Assembly: GCA_025093555.1 (NCBI GenBank)
Contig: JAIWNF010000004.1
Span: 620,001-684,000, forward strand
Length of the DNA: 64,000 nucleotides
Source of the DNA: Circinella umbellata
Lineage: Eukaryota > Mucoromycota > Mucoromycetes > Mucorales > Lichtheimiaceae
Direction: 5' to 3'
Every line of letters begins with the position of its first letter. The first letter of the stretch is position 1. A model generated the notes under the pieces. It was given only the letters and a program-made list of their open reading frames with translations. It made no database searches and was not told the origin of the DNA. Of the stretch, positions 12,249 through 25,578 are shown in pieces. A program made the position numbers and the translations under genes.

Positions 12249-15200
12249 TCATTGATAAATGCCAGCTTGTTGATAGTTAAATTGAGGTTGTCCTTCTTCT
12301 TTAACCTTTTCTTCTTCCACATTTGTCCATCGATTAATCCAATCAAGTACTATAATAAAAATTTTCCACGTTAACAAATCTGTACTCTCTAATTGTACTT
12401 TACAGTATTAAATGACAATAGTTTACAACACTTACCCTCCTTATGCCAACGAAGAGAGTTGGCTGGTTTTAACACCCAATGATTTTCATCAGGGAAGTAA
12501 AGTAAACGAGAAGGAATACCTTGACGTTGAAGAGCAGTAAATGTTGCAAGTCCTTCACCATCAACAAGTCGATAATCACGAGCACCTAATAATTTGCAAC
12601 TGTTAAGAACCCCGTAATATCTAGAAGGTGTATGTATATAATTTCAAAAAAAAAATTTCTTGGCCCATATGTAACTTACTATGAATAACAAGTGTAGGTG
12701 TCTTCCAGTTTTGTACAAAGTTTGAAGGTGACCAGCGTTCATAGACAATACGATGAAGAGGTGAATATGGAACACCACCAAACTATTTAAAAGAATCAAG
12801 TACATATTAATTTTCTTTCTATAACAAAAAAAATTGATTTTATAATTTTAATTATACCTCTCTTTCAGGGAAATAAAGTTCTTCTGTGGTATAGAAAGTA
12901 TTAACTGTGCTAAACATGCCATCATGATTCACAAGAGCGCGGAAACGATTGCTATGGCCATTGATCCAGTTAATCATATATCCACCATAAGAAGCACCCA
13001 AACCAGCAACACGATCTTTATCTAAGAACACATAATTTTGGAACAAGAAGTCAAGACCTTTTTCAAGGTCATGATAAGGATGGGAACCCCAGTGATACTG
13101 AATAGAATCACAGAACTTTTGACCATAACCTATATTTAACAAAAACAACACAGTAAAAAAGGGAGAGAGAGTGAAAGTTAATATAAGTATCTCCTATATA
13201 TATTTTTTACAAAAAGATAATGTTTTTTTTTTCATTACCGGTTGAACCGTGAGGGTTAATAGCAATAGTAACATAACCAGCAGCGGCAAAAACTTGTGGA
13301 TTCCAGCGAGTCGACCTATATCATTACGGTATCAACTTTTGCTAACTAAAAAGAAATAGAGAAATAAAATCGTATATTGTATATATAACTACATACCAAG
13401 AATCAGTCCAAGCGCTTTGAGGCCCACCGTGAATCAAGAACGCAACAGGATATTTGGTATCAGAATCAAAGTTTGGTGGTTTGATTAACCAACCATGAAC
13501 TGGATCACCCAAAGCACCAATGAATGCAAATTCGTCAGGTTGTTGCAAATCAACTTCATCAAGAATATCAAATAGCTCAGAAGGAGCCCCAGTGGCCTTA
13601 ATTATACCAGTAGAAGGATCCAGTGTATGTACAACGTTGGGGAATCGCATCGAATTGACTGAAAATACCAAAGATCCCGAAGGAAGTACAGTAATACCCG
13701 CTGCAGAATGTTCTTCAGTTAAAGTTTGAATTTGTTCATATTTGAGATCAATGGAGAAGATCTTTTCACGTCCATACTCTTGGGCAACAACATATAAAAT
13801 GGATGAATTTGGGGAAAAGGCCAATTCGGATGGACTTCTGTCCCAATCTTCAGCGAGGTAACCACGATGACCATTGGTACGGTCATAAATAACAATACGG
13901 TTACGATCAGCTTCATATTGAGGTGTTAACATTTGGAGATAGGCGAGGGTTCCGGATGGAGCATATTTAGGAGAAGAGGATGCAGCTGGAATATCTCCAT
14001 TCAGTGCGAAAGGACGCGAATGACCAGTGACCGGGACAACATAGACATGTTTGGATGTTTGCCAAGCATTGTCGGGTGTTTGAATCTTGGATACGAATGC
14101 TACTTCATCACCTATTTATTATACATATGGAGTCATGAATAATACAGTTTAGTTTTGAGATTTTCAATATAAACTTTAAAAAAAAAACTGTGTATTATTT
14201 ACCATCAGGTGAGATGTCGAAATCTGCACTGCTACCGAAAGCGTTATCGGGGGATTCCTGTTATATTTTTTTTTTTAGTTTACACGTTAAACATTTACTC
14301 GAAGTTGTTAGTTTAAATAATTAATCATTCAGGTTTCACTTTGGCTTACCAAACCACTTCCGGCCAACAAATTAACAGGTTCATCAGAAAGTTTATATCG
14401 ACCATCCTCCGAAATATCCAAATGAACGGAAAAAAGATTATATTTCTTTTGTGATACAAATTCATCCCAATGTCTATAAATATATTTATATTTTATCAGA
14501 TTCTCAAGTTCTCGATTATTTTATTACGTGTATTATTGTTCATCAAGAGTCGTTGTAAAAATAAAATTAATTACCTAACCATCAATTGATCATAGGCAAC
14601 ACCGGAATCTTTCTTTGTTTTCTTCACTTCTTCGTCTTTAGCTTTTGTACCATCCAAAGTAGGGGCATCTGGATAAACTTGAGCAGAAAATACAAGAACT
14701 TTATTCTTTACATTATACCTATATTATGTAATAGTGCATTAGGGGGTCAAGATGCATATGTATATATATTAATATCCGATGCATAGTGATGCCCCGGTGT
14801 TAGTAGATTTATGCCTTACTTGACGTTTGAAAAATCAATGGAGAAATTTGTCAATTGATAAGGATCCTTTTTGCCTTCAACATCCAAAACGTAGAGTTGA
14901 TTCACTGCTTCACTTTCTCGGTGTTCAAAATAAGCGACATGATGATCATCAAGGAAGAAAGGCTCACTTTGAGAAGCACCCAATTTAGGAGTTGTCAGTC
15001 TGGATTTTCCATTTGAGTTTAATTCAATAAGTTCCAAGTTACTAGCGCTCTATACAATATCAAGTTGGTTATATATTAAGAAAAAAATAAGTCGGTCAGA
15101 TATTATTTTCCAACATAATAAAAAAGGTAAAAGTCTTTTTTTTCAGTTTTCTTGTGTTTGTCTTATCATTTACTTGATCTTCTTCGGCATGGTAACTCGA

Positions 15201-15356
15201 CTGTGCATACACGGCCAAATTACCATTAGGAGAAACGGCAGCATGACCTGGACGCGGTAAAGAAATAACGTCGATAGGTTCTAATGTACGTGCATTCGTC
15301 GTTATATTAAAAAGCAATGCTCCAAGAATGAGCACCCAGGAAATTCGTCGCCCCAT
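12249..15356 (-). CDS. Secreted dipeptidyl-peptidase, family S9C (DPP5-like)
   Basis: Eleven exons, all in phase, encode about 717 aa: 12249..12349, 12436..12585, 12680..12782, 12858..13129, 13239..13315, 13397..14111, 14203..14257, 14350..14473, 14575..14718, 14820..15049 and 15174..15356. A signal peptide (ISWVLILGALLFNITTNA) is followed by a beta-propeller-like N-terminal half and an alpha/beta-hydrolase domain. The catalytic serine lies in GLGASYGGYM. The acid and histidine are expected in SARDYRLVDGEG and DENHWVL, and HGGPQSAWTDSW is the oxyanion region. Enzymes of this family cut dipeptides from peptide N-termini outside the cell. The start at 15356 was chosen because it begins the signal peptide; the upstream in-frame Met adds only a hydrophilic leader. 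The SARDYRL join uses an acceptor at the end of ATTATTAG. Confidence 0.93.
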
Positions 15357-15671
15357 GAGAATGTTTTTTGTTTGAAAAGAAGAAAACAAGAAACAGCTTC
15401 GCTTATATTCCGTTCTCTCGGACACAATTATCTAAACTCCTGCACTTGCCTAAATAGTCGCATATTGCCTAAAATTACTGACTCCAAGCACGCAAAATTT
15501 TACATTTGCTTTGTCACGCATAATATTATTATTCTAGTCTATGATGATATTGTATGGAAAGGTTGCTCATCCTCAAAATTGATCACCATAGCAAAAAAGA
15601 CATAAACAATAATAGTTTTACATGTTTATAATTTCTTATTTTTTTATATATAAAGTTTTAAATAATAATAA

Positions 15672-17877
15672 TTACAATGCCCAAAGTTTAACTACGCCAT
15701 CACTGGAACCACTTGCTAATACAGTGTCACGGAATCTTACGGAGTTTACTGGGGCGGTATGACCTTGTAGAATTGAATGCTGGAATGATGTTCGATTATA
15801 AATCTATTATGAAGAAGGTTATTTCAATTTTAGAATACTTCTTATTATGCATAAAAAAAGAAATAGCCTTTTTCCATTATTTTCATGAACTTACATCAAT
15901 ATTTTCTGTTGCATTAGAGCTTATTATTCGTCCTGAATCAAATTGAAGTGATGAAACTGGACTGTTAAAGCTTAGTGTATCAAACACGGAACCAGTCCGT
16001 AAGTCCCAAATCTATATATTTCAATTTTCATGTGTGTGTGTAACCAGATAAATTTTAGTATTTGAAATATGAGCAACAAAAAATCTGACAAGAATAAGAA
16101 AAAAACCTACGCGAACTGTTTTATCAGTACTGCCACTAACAAGATGTACTTCGTCGAATTGTAAACATGTAATAGGACCTATAAATTAAAAAAAATATAA
16201 TGGTAAGTATTTTCGAATCACTGTATATACGCATTAACTGTATATACGCATAAATATATTGCGGAAATTAATAATGCATACCTGTGTGACCAGGAAGTGT
16301 TCTATGCGCTTGTCCTGTTCGTACTATATAATGGTCATTGATAAATTCAATCAATATTAATGGCGATAAAATAAAGGGGGTATTTACATAAAAAAAATAT
16401 AATAACTTACAATCCCACATCCGTAATTTTCCATCAATTGTACCGCTTGCCAAGGCAAAATTCCAGAATTGAAGAGCACCAACAAAATCGCTTGGTTCAA
16501 AGTAACTACTAATTCCGTCTAATGACCATTGATCTAATGATTTCATTGAGCGCCATCCAGAAGAGGAAGAGCCACTGCCTGCAGAGTTACTCGCCCACAT
16601 AACATCTAAAGTTAATACACATTGCTGTGTCTCTAAATCCCATTGTTTCATTGTTTTGTCATTGGAACCAGATACCTATTTATCCAAAAAAAAACAACAT
16701 CAGCAAATATGTATTACGCATATATATCAAACCCCAAAGTTACACTTACTGCTGTGCTTTGATCTGAATATAAAGCCGTGACTTCGGCCTGATGGCCTTC
16801 CAAATTTCCAGTACAACAATCATTTAGAACAGGAAGCATGTTATTATTATCTTCATTTGATAACTCAGGTGAGCTTCGTCCACTCGAAACTACTGATGCT
16901 GCCGTAGAACTAGCTGAAGAAGGTGTAGGTACCGGAGAAATGGCAGTCAAATTCCATTGCTTTATGGAACCGTCATCTGAACCGGTTAATAAAGTGGCAT
17001 TGTCAAGCTGCATACACCGAACAAGACTTGTGTGACCTTCTAAACTACCGAGACAGCGATTACGATGAAGATCCCACGCTCTTACTGTACCATCCATGGA
17101 TGAAGATACTAAAATACCCTTTGGATGATTAAAATCAACACAAAGTACATCATCTGCATGTCCTTCCAGTGTCTATATAAATACAAGTATACGCATATAA
17201 ATTGAATTGTTTTTTTTTGTTAGTTTTACAAAAACATTATTACGAAAACGCTAAACCCCTTTCTGATGAATTGCCGCATGTGTAACCTTGTAGCATGTTC
17301 CACGTTCATATATCTCATCCTCCGAATCGGCCTCATCTTGTAACCCAGTTTTAGTGCTGGCAGCATCACTGTCACGATTTTCTCCTCCTTCTTCAACAGC
17401 TACGATAGATCCATTAAGAGCATCGACTATATATGAAAAGTCGTATTCATGTTCAGCGCATACATATAACCGAAATCCTCTTCTCCAACAAAAAGAAATG
17501 CAAATACTAACTCGTTAATAAAAGTTGTTGTTCCTTCGCCTCTAATTTTGCCCATTTCGACTCTAGTGCTTTGCGTTTGTTGACTAGCTCTTCTATTTGC
17601 ATATTTATCTGATTGATTTCATTTGCTGTTGAAGACTATGTATATATTATCACTCGTAAATTATTATCATTTCCACTTTTTACGCGTTTGTGTCCCAATA
17701 TTTATTTGGTAGATGAAGGTTGTTGCTGTACCTTTTGTTTCTGTAACTTATTACTCTCCTTCATCTTTTGTTCTCTGTCAGCAATTTTTTGTGTCAGTGA
17801 TCTTCCCGTCTCTATAAAAGGACCATTCACCCCATTATTATGTAAGTATGTTTGTAAAGTGGTTTACTTCCACAAAT

Positions 17878-17923
<46 letters not shown>

Positions 17924-18531
17924 TTAGATCCATATTTACCCATATCAGCTACACTACTGGCTGAACCACCATGTTTTTTCCGTCTATTACGCGAACGTTT
18001 ATTAGGTGTATTAGGTGTTGAATTAGCAAGTGAGGGATAAGTTGCAGCAAAACCCTGAAACAATGAGAGCGGTGCATTGGATTCAGGTATTTCAGCCTTG
18101 AGAAGTTCGGAGCTAGAGGGCCAAGCTTGTTGCAAAGTTCCATGAAGTACAAGTTCGGCAGAGCTCCCCGATGACGAGGTAGAAGAAGACGGTCGTTGAC
18201 GTTGTTGCTGCTGCATTAATTGTAAGGCTTTAGCTAATGACTCACTCTGATAAACAGGGTGTGCAGCCAATGGGCTGAACATAACTGTGGTAAGAGATTC
18301 GAGATGAGAAAGTGGAGCAGTCCAATCAGGAAAAGTCGTTGGTGTGAGGAAGTCTCGCGCTGCTTGAGCGGCTCCGAACGCTTTATCACGCGCTGTGCCT
18401 ACCAAAGCAGCTGAATATTCTCTACTAAAGCCACTAGTTGTCGTTGCTATGCTGGTATTGCTCATTCGTGATGTTGATGTTCCTTGGCCATTATTTGGTT
18501 TAGGACGCCGTGAAGTCTCCTTCGTTGACAT
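15672..18531 (-). CDS. WD40 protein of the MDV1/CAF4 mitochondrial-fission adaptor type
   Basis: About ten exons. The N-terminal exon (17940..18531) starts [11 protein letters not shown] and is Ser/Gln-rich. It contains a conserved-looking segment with [16 protein letters not shown] and a basic run (KRSRNRRKK). A coiled-coil region follows ([12 protein letters not shown] and [15 protein letters not shown]), then at least six WD40 blades carrying [24 protein letters not shown] and [14 protein letters not shown]. The order of N-terminal extension, coiled coil and C-terminal propeller is that of Mdv1/Caf4, which bridges Fis1 on the mitochondrial outer membrane to the dynamin Dnm1. Other WD40 proteins with coiled coils remain possible. 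An alternative Met at 18621 would add 30 residues. The first intron carries a (CA)n(TA)n microsatellite. Confidence 0.75.
17878..17922. repeat. Compound microsatellite (CA)n(TA)n
   Basis: An uninterrupted CA run followed directly by a TA run lies inside the first intron of the MDV1-like gene, just downstream of its donor. It is likely length-variable between strains. Confidence 0.9.
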
Positions 18532-18751
18532 TGAAGAAAAGATAAAAAGAGGTTGGTGTTGTTTGTGTTGGAAAGCGGGGTTTTCACCGTAGTAGTTTCT
18601 AAGCAACAACACACTCAGCAAGGTTTTTTTTAGCTACTAAAGAAAGAGCGCTTCCATTTTTTTTAATTCACTTTTACCCTCCGCGAAATGATTTTTATGC
18701 TTCTCTTTCCATTATTATCAAACTACTCTTACATACACTACACATATTATT

Positions 18752-21045
18752 ATGACTGATACTACAGCTGATACTACTAATGGCAGGCCAACATTAACAT
18801 CCCAGTTAACGAATGCTTCATCCGATACAGATTTTACTGAAATTACTACTGGTACATCAGTAAAAACTCACGGTTCTTATGCACGACTTCCACTTGCTGA
18901 CAATAACGGCGAACGTGACCATGAGCGACTGAGTATCAGTGGACGACAAGTTGAGTCAGGTGTTCAAGGAAAGAAACATCGCGACAATGACATTCGCCAA
19001 AGTTATCAGGCACCTCCTCCCATTGTACCAGACATTGAAGCTGAAATGGAAAAGTGGTTTGGGATGGCAGACAGGTAATATAAAAAAAATGATTTTATTG
19101 TTACATATTATGTAGCACGGACAAAGAAAGAGGGGTTATGTAACTTTGAAGAAGCTGAGCTCCGAGGGCTTTTTGGTCTAACCTTTCTATATATATTTCT
19201 CTATGATAATCCAGATATGGATTTCTAGGAGACAATTCAACTGATCAGTCCAATGCAGAGTATGTGTTTTAAGCTATTTTTGTACCTGATTTATGCAATG
19301 TATTTCTATCTTGTTATACATAACAAAAAAAAAGTATAATAACACACACGCACAAACACTCTCTTTTCCTTATTTTTTCCGTGTTTCTTTCTCCCTTACA
19401 TTGAACAAAACAAAAAATATTCTTGCAGACAAACAGAAAAGGAAGTAGAACGTTCTACTAAATGGGCTCATATGGCAGAACATATACGTTTAAATGATGA
19501 AGAGCTTCATACTTTTAAAAAAACACACAAGGTAATAAATTATTTTTTTATCATCAAAGGAGTTATTTAACAAGGGATTAATAATTGATTATGTTTCTTT
19601 TTTCTGCTTTTTGTTACATCTAATGACGACAGTTTATTAAACGGGTATTCAAGGGTATTCCAGATTGTTGGCGAAGAGATGCATGGTAAAATGAAACAAC
19701 AGTGATATATTAATAACAAGGCTTAGTTATATATATACACATAAAAAATACTTAAATAACCTCGTTTTGCACATAGGTATTTCTTATGCACGGATGGTCT
19801 CCGTACTTTCAAAAACGATCAAGAGTTACGGGAGCAATATAAGGTAGGCTTTTTCTTTATTTTTATTTTTTATGTTTATTCCCGCATGAATGTTTTGCGT
19901 TATACATAAAATGAACCCCTAATATGAAGTGTAGTCCTTGTTATCCAAACCTTCTCCACATGAACGTCAAATTGATTTGGATATTGCACGAACTATGCAT
20001 GGTCATATTATGTTTCGACAGCGTTATGGGCAGGGGTAAGAATGTAATTGGGATGAACCAAATAGCGATTTTAAATTATCTAAGTATATTGAAAGAATAA
20101 AGCTCTGAAATTCTCTTTTTTCTTTAAATTAGCCAGCGTGCTTTATTCAATGTTCTACGCGCTTTTTCGGAATTTGATACAGAAGTTGGATATTGTCAAG
20201 GAATGACTAACATCGCTGCTATGCTGTTACTGTACTTTGAAGAAGAGGTGATGATTTATGATTATTATATAAGATATTATGTATACATATTCTTACGTTC
20301 CTTATTAACTGTCTTTTTTTTTCTATATCGCGGGATTTCTTTTTTTTTTTTTGTATAGAGATCATTTACAGCATTGGTTCACATGTTTCGCCGTGACGGA
20401 TTGCACGATTTATTTATTCCTGGTTTTCCAGCATTAATGGAAAGCTTTTATATTCAGGAACAGCTTGTGGAACGTTATTTACCAAAATTACATCGCCATC
20501 TTGTAAGCAACTTATTATTTTCACGATTTGTATGGGTTTATTATACCTTGAACAAAAAGTTAATAATGGATTTTGATGGGAGTAGCTAAATCTAGGATTA
20601 AGTAGTGATGCTTATGCTACACGTTGGTATATCACAATGTTTACTGGTGGTGTTGTATCTTATCAAACTTTATTACGGATATGGGATGTTTATTTCCTTC
20701 TTGGATTTAATGTATTTTTCTTTGTTGCTCTTGCATTATTAAAAACACATCAAGGTAAGCTACTTTATTTATGTACACATCGCTCGAACTTGTTTTTATT
20801 TATCATATTGTACTGCAATGGTGCCATATGTTGGCGGATTAATTAACAATCTTTTTTTGTTTGATGAATCAATAGATCAATTATTACATGATGAATTTGA
20901 GCAATGTATAACACTGCTTGGATCTACTATGAAGGTACCTGATGATGATAAATTTATAAAGCTTGTAAAACGATTATATGAGAGAGGATCAAGGTATATA
21001 CCCGCACTTAAAACAAACTATCAATCCCAGAAACGTTTATGGTAA
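18752..21045 (+). CDS. TBC-domain Rab GTPase-activating protein
   Basis: Ten exons encode about 429 aa: 18752..19074, 19215..19259, 19429..19531, 19633..19685, 19777..19843, 19935..20035, 20133..20247, 20359..20502, 20586..20754 and 20876..21045. After a polar N-terminus of about 110 residues the TBC domain begins with KGIPDCWRRDAW. The arginine finger sits in IDLDIARTM and the glutamine finger in GYCQGM, so both catalytic residues of the dual-finger mechanism are present. RIWDVYFLLGFNV marks the late part of the domain. It should speed GTP hydrolysis on a Rab protein in membrane traffic; which Rab is unknown. The frame closes at TGG TAA, where the TAA overlaps a possible GTAAGA donor; splicing there would create an immediate stop, so the C-terminus changes by at most one residue. 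Confidence 0.9.
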
Positions 21046-21835
21046 GAATTATTCTTCTATGATAAATATCGACAAATATTTTCAACGATGAAAGTATAAA
21101 TAGTAACCCTTTATTATTTTTATAATAGATCGAGTTTTTCTTTTCATGACAGACATTATATTACCCATGATCTAGATACAAAATAATAATACAATCTAAC
21201 ACATCTACATCCTACTACTAAGTATACTATTACTAATTACTACAATTATATAATTATCATTTTGTTATATTTTCTACACCATTCAATGGTTTTTTTCTGG
21301 CGCAATTCTTTCGTATCATTAATGTATTAATTAATATTTTTTTTTCGTTTTTCCATTATTATAATACAGTAAACATTATGCATTTTATTTTTTTTCGTTT
21401 ACCACTATATAATCATAGAGTAACCCTCTACAACTTTCTATCATCCATAACTTAACAATAAAAATTATTACGTACTTTTTGAAAGTTATCATAGAGCGAA
21501 AATAAACATTTATATCATATAAATCATACAGGTTCTATTTAAAAGCATGTTTTATAATACGTATCGAGTAGAATATGATAAATCCACAAACACTGACATC
21601 GTTGACATAGGCATACACAACTATACACTACGTATGTAAAGAACTTCATTGATAAAAAAAAGATTGATTCATAATAACATTATTATTAGAGTAAATAATA
21701 AGCCTCCTCTTCGATCTCAAGAAATAATGATATAACGTGATCAACGAGAATAATCCTGAGAAGGTGAAAGGCTAGTAGATATTCCCAAAAAGTGTTTATC
21801 CACAGCCCTAACGTTCTGAGACAGCAGTACCTGCG
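21046..21835. other. Intergenic, 3' flank of the TBC gene
   Basis: About 790 bases, strongly AT-rich, with no coding signal. AATAAA-like sequences and three TACGTA sites (near 21470, 21560 and 21630) are present. Coding-like character resumes on the minus strand to the right. Confidence 0.5.
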
Positions 21836-22760
21836 CTAAAATGTCTTTGTACAAGGAAAAGGTCGTACTATACCATTGGAAAACCCTAAATAAGTATACG
21901 CAGTAAACTTCAGAACGTGAGCCAATAGAAATACTTACCCCGTATCGCATGAAAATCGCCAAACCCCTCCAGACGTTTCATAAAGATCTTCAAACAACGA
22001 CAATAAAAAATATGCATTAGTAAAATATTATTATTTTGTACTTGAAATTTATAACACACATACTTCCTCTCTCTCTCGCCATCAAAAACTTCAAATAAAC
22101 AGCTTGTCTTTTTGCTAATAAAACTAAATGTCCCGCTGGCGCCACTTTACAAAAATAAATCTTCCAAAAGTGAGGTAAAGGTTATAGAACAAAAGACAAG
22201 AAACCACTTCTACCTTGTAGCCATGGTAACCGGTTAGGGTTACATTGAGGGACGCAAGTCGAAGATTCAAAGGGCGAGATCTTACAATGTAGTAGCTTAC
22301 CCAGTTAAGCTGCGGAATTAACTATATAATACCCTGGAAAAGGTGTACCTTTTGTAGTTTGTGTGCTTGCCTGATTTCGATTGGCCCGTCCAGCATCGCG
22401 CACATCCAAAAGTCCAAGGAGTAGCCCATCCCAAGCTCTAGCAACAGCATCGCTGTCAAAGATATCATCCCTTTGTCCTAAGCCGGTAACTTTATCGTCC
22501 AGGAATGTTGAATTCTAAAGCGCTCTGATAAAGCCATACGTAAAAAAGCTCTATCCTCTTCGCATTCAGGTACTTCATCCACGCATCTGAGGTACATTTT
22601 TATTGTTTCCAAGGACAGTAGCCAGTTAGTGGCATGCACAAACAAAAAAAATAAAATAAAAGGCAAGCATCACAAGTGGCAATGATGACGTCGTGAGTTC
22701 TGTCAAATCCATTTGGCCACCTAAAGCTTGGAGGAATGTGTCAAAGAAGAAAAGAGAAAA
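21836..22760 (-). pseudogene. Frameshifted, GC-richer coding relic of unknown family
   Basis: This stretch is visibly less AT-rich than its surroundings and carries protein-like peptides on the minus strand in shifting frames. In order they include FLQALGGQMDLTELTT, a block with CVDEVPECEEDRAFLRMAL, a block with QRDDIFDSDAVARAWDGLLL and DVRDAGRANRNQ, then VAPAGHLVLLAKRQAVYL, and finally EDLYETSGGVWRFSCDTG. The last block is followed by a good GTAAGT donor and, after a TTATTTAG acceptor, a short exon ending in TAG near 21836. Between the second and third blocks the frame must shift by one base, and stops separate later blocks. I do not recognise the family. It could be a decayed member of a multicopy or transposon-carried gene, or a real gene with more introns than I can place. 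Confidence 0.5.
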
Positions 22761-23059
22761 GAAAGAAAACTCCAGTTTTGACGTACTGTGCCGCCTTTTA
22801 ATATGCTGCTAACTCGGTAAAATTTATTAACCACTTATCCGTCTCGTTGTCAGTAAAAACAATTGTGACATGAACAAACACATGAAAATACATCGATTTG
22901 CGTATACTAGCATGTCAATCAGACGATCAATAAATTATAAATAATCCATATGGATTATCTTGTCCTTCAGTCATCGCTTAATGTTGCATATATATATATA
23001 TATATATATATATTAAATCAGTTGTAAATGCTAATTGATTGTTTTTCTTCAATAATTAA
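22761..23059. other. Intergenic with a (TA)n microsatellite
   Basis: About 300 bases between the coding relic and the 3' end of the PTEN gene. It contains a run of about 13 TA units near 22988-23013 and otherwise nothing recognisable. Confidence 0.6.
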
Positions 23060-24843
23060 TCAATCAATATTGATATTAAATTCTATCTCAATTGCAAAAT
23101 TTTCAGGGAATTGTTGATGCTGGTTATCATTGACTGCTCCATCGATTTCATTTTTGGTTAGCTTGAACCTTTTAGTTGCAACGTGATTATCAGGTACAAT
23201 AAATCGTGAATTTAACCAAAGTCTACATAATTTTCTCTAATATAAAAGCCTTTATGTAAGCATATGAATTCTTGTCTCTGTGTTCCCATTTTTCTTTTTA
23301 TATACGTATCCAAGTTATAATATAGAAATATATTGACTTTATGAAAAAAAAATATTTACTTTGAAAAGATAGTATGACTTGACAAAAAATTCCAATTTGA
23401 AATCATTTTCGACACGGACATATGGTGAAATTTCTAATATAATAGAATCATTATCAACTGTAGTAATACACTAAGAAAAAATGAAGTCAATGGTTTTGTA
23501 GATATACAACATCATAACTCTATTATTGATAGTAATAATGAACATACATTGCTTTGATTTCGATGATTGTACAAAAGATCTCCCTCACTATCAGTTATAC
23601 ATAAATCGATACATGGTCCTAGAGTCATGAAAATATGAAGATAATTATTTAATTTTGGTTCTAACGCTTTAGTAGTAGGGTTGTGGTATGTTTTTACGTA
23701 GATAATTTACCAGTGTGACTCTTATATGCTGTTGGGATTCCATACATAACAACTTTATAAATACTAATTGCACAGGATTGTCCACAATTGGCAAAAGGTT
23801 TTACAATAGAGCTACTATTGATGTCGGTCCAATGAACCCATTTTTCAAAATATCTAACATAACGTATTTGACTTGGTATTGTAATTCCCTAAGTTTTATA
23901 ACCAACAAAGAAGAAATATTATAAGTTATTTAAGAGCTACGTAAAACATGAGTAAAAAAAATAAGAGATTCTTAAAACCACTTTTTCTCTCCTTGTTCTC
24001 GTTTCTCATGATACTTTTTTTTTTCTCTTTTTGCCCTAGCTAACCATAAAAATTTATTATAAGAAGGAACATTTTTAAATTGAACTAAAACACCTACTCT
24101 TCCATCTTTTGTTCTTTTGATATTATAAAGTCTCATAGCTGCATCGGAATTTACAACTTGGTGGGTATATAATAATAATGCAGCTATCGCTGTTCCGGTT
24201 CTACCTTTACCAGCTTTACAATGAATCGCAACCACATGTTTTGGATCCTTTAACCATTCTCCAGCATCCTTACAAAATTCAATCAAAACATCAAAAGGTG
24301 GTGCTTGATGGTCTTGAAATCCATAAGTTGAAGTTGAAAATGGAAAAACCTCTTCATGATACTGTTTTTCGGATCGTCTAATAATAACAATCCATTAAGA
24401 GAGGTAAACTATTTTTATCAGATGAAAAATAACTCGAATACACTTACAAATTGTATACTTTATAATTTGCTGACCCATGCCGATCATCAAGAAATCTATT
24501 ATATAAAAAATCATGCTGTCAAAAAGAAAAAAGCTGTACACTGTGTTTATTGATAATAAATTTTTACTCACTCTACTTACTTTTTAACTTCCTTTAACGG
24601 GTTTCGGTATAATCCTTCCCAACCTTCCGAAGGATGTGACATTGCAATGATCCTCTCAGTGATATCTATCACTCGAAGAAAAAGTGTTAGTTTGTTCGAA
24701 AGTTAAATGTGTATAATGAGAAAGAAAACGATGTTGTCAAATTACAAGAATAAAATATATTTACAAGTTAGATCGAGATCTATAGAAGCTTTTAAATCAA
24801 CATAGCGATTTCGATTTTCCGAGACAATGGAACGCACAGTCAT
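23060..24843 (-). CDS. PTEN: PTEN phosphatidylinositol-3-phosphatase
   Basis: Eight exons encode about 342 aa: 23060..23236, 23360..23470, 23548..23618, 23711..23888, 24098..24377, 24448..24495, 24581..24665 and 24765..24843. The N-terminus (RSIVSENRNRYVD, then SIDLDLTYITERIIAM) matches PTEN closely. The active-site loop HCKAGKGRTG is intact, including the two lysines typical of the lipid phosphatase, and a WPD-like position reads YGFQDHQAPP. After TKDGR a 209-nt intron is removed to give GITIPSQIRYVRYFEKW, the start of the C2 region, which ends near EIEFNINID. PTEN removes the 3-phosphate from PIP3 and antagonises PI3K signalling at the plasma membrane. A long C-terminal regulatory tail as in animals is missing, as in other fungal PTENs. 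Confidence 0.93.
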
Positions 24844-25578
24844 CTGTATACTATTGTTTTAAAAAAAGCATAAATAAAAAAGGAAATAAAAAAGAAGACC
24901 GGGGATGAATTTCTACTTGGTTTATTTATGTACTTTGCATAAAGTGGGTAACAATTTTATTCTTAGAATGATCATAAACATGTCCAATTGCTTCCTGTGA
25001 AAGGATTTATACCAGTTTCAAAAAAAACTGGTTGTAGCATATACATGTATGGCAATAACCCATCATTTCCATAGTTACCACCAGTATTCATTTAGTGAAG
25101 TATAGCTGGTTTTCTTCCAGTTAGCCGAAGTATTAAAAAAAATCTTACAATTGAAGGGTGCTTTTTTTTTTTGGCATATTTGATATTTGTTCAAACCTAC
25201 TGTTAATATAATCAGATAGTTTTTTTTTTTCACTTCTGAAGTAAAAATGAACGCCCTCTTTTTTAGTTCTTAAAAGTATATTCTTCATCAAACATCTATA
25301 TACGTATCTAAGACAACATAGTATTTATTTTTTATGATCAAACAGAATCAAGGGATAACAACTGAGGCGTAATATATAAAAACCATTTGCAACAATAAAG
25401 GAGGTCCGATGGTATCATACGGTCATAAAAATCCGAACGCTTCCGGAGTTTCTTACCACACTGTACCTTCCTCCCCCCCACACACACACAAAAAAAAGGT
25501 TGTTCTCAAACCAACACTCAAAATATTGTTACATATATCGTATACACAAAAATCCCGGAAAAAAAAATAGCACACACG
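24844..25578. other. Divergent promoter region between PTEN and PKR1
   Basis: About 735 bases separate the two start codons. There are poly-A/T tracts and a C/A-rich stretch (CCCCCCACACACACAC) near 25470-25490 close to the PKR1 start. No extra gene is visible. Confidence 0.5.

Noticed and set aside
21046..22340. tRNA or other structured RNA gene in the GC-richer patch
   Set aside because: No B-box-like sequence or cloverleaf was found; the composition is explained by the coding relic.
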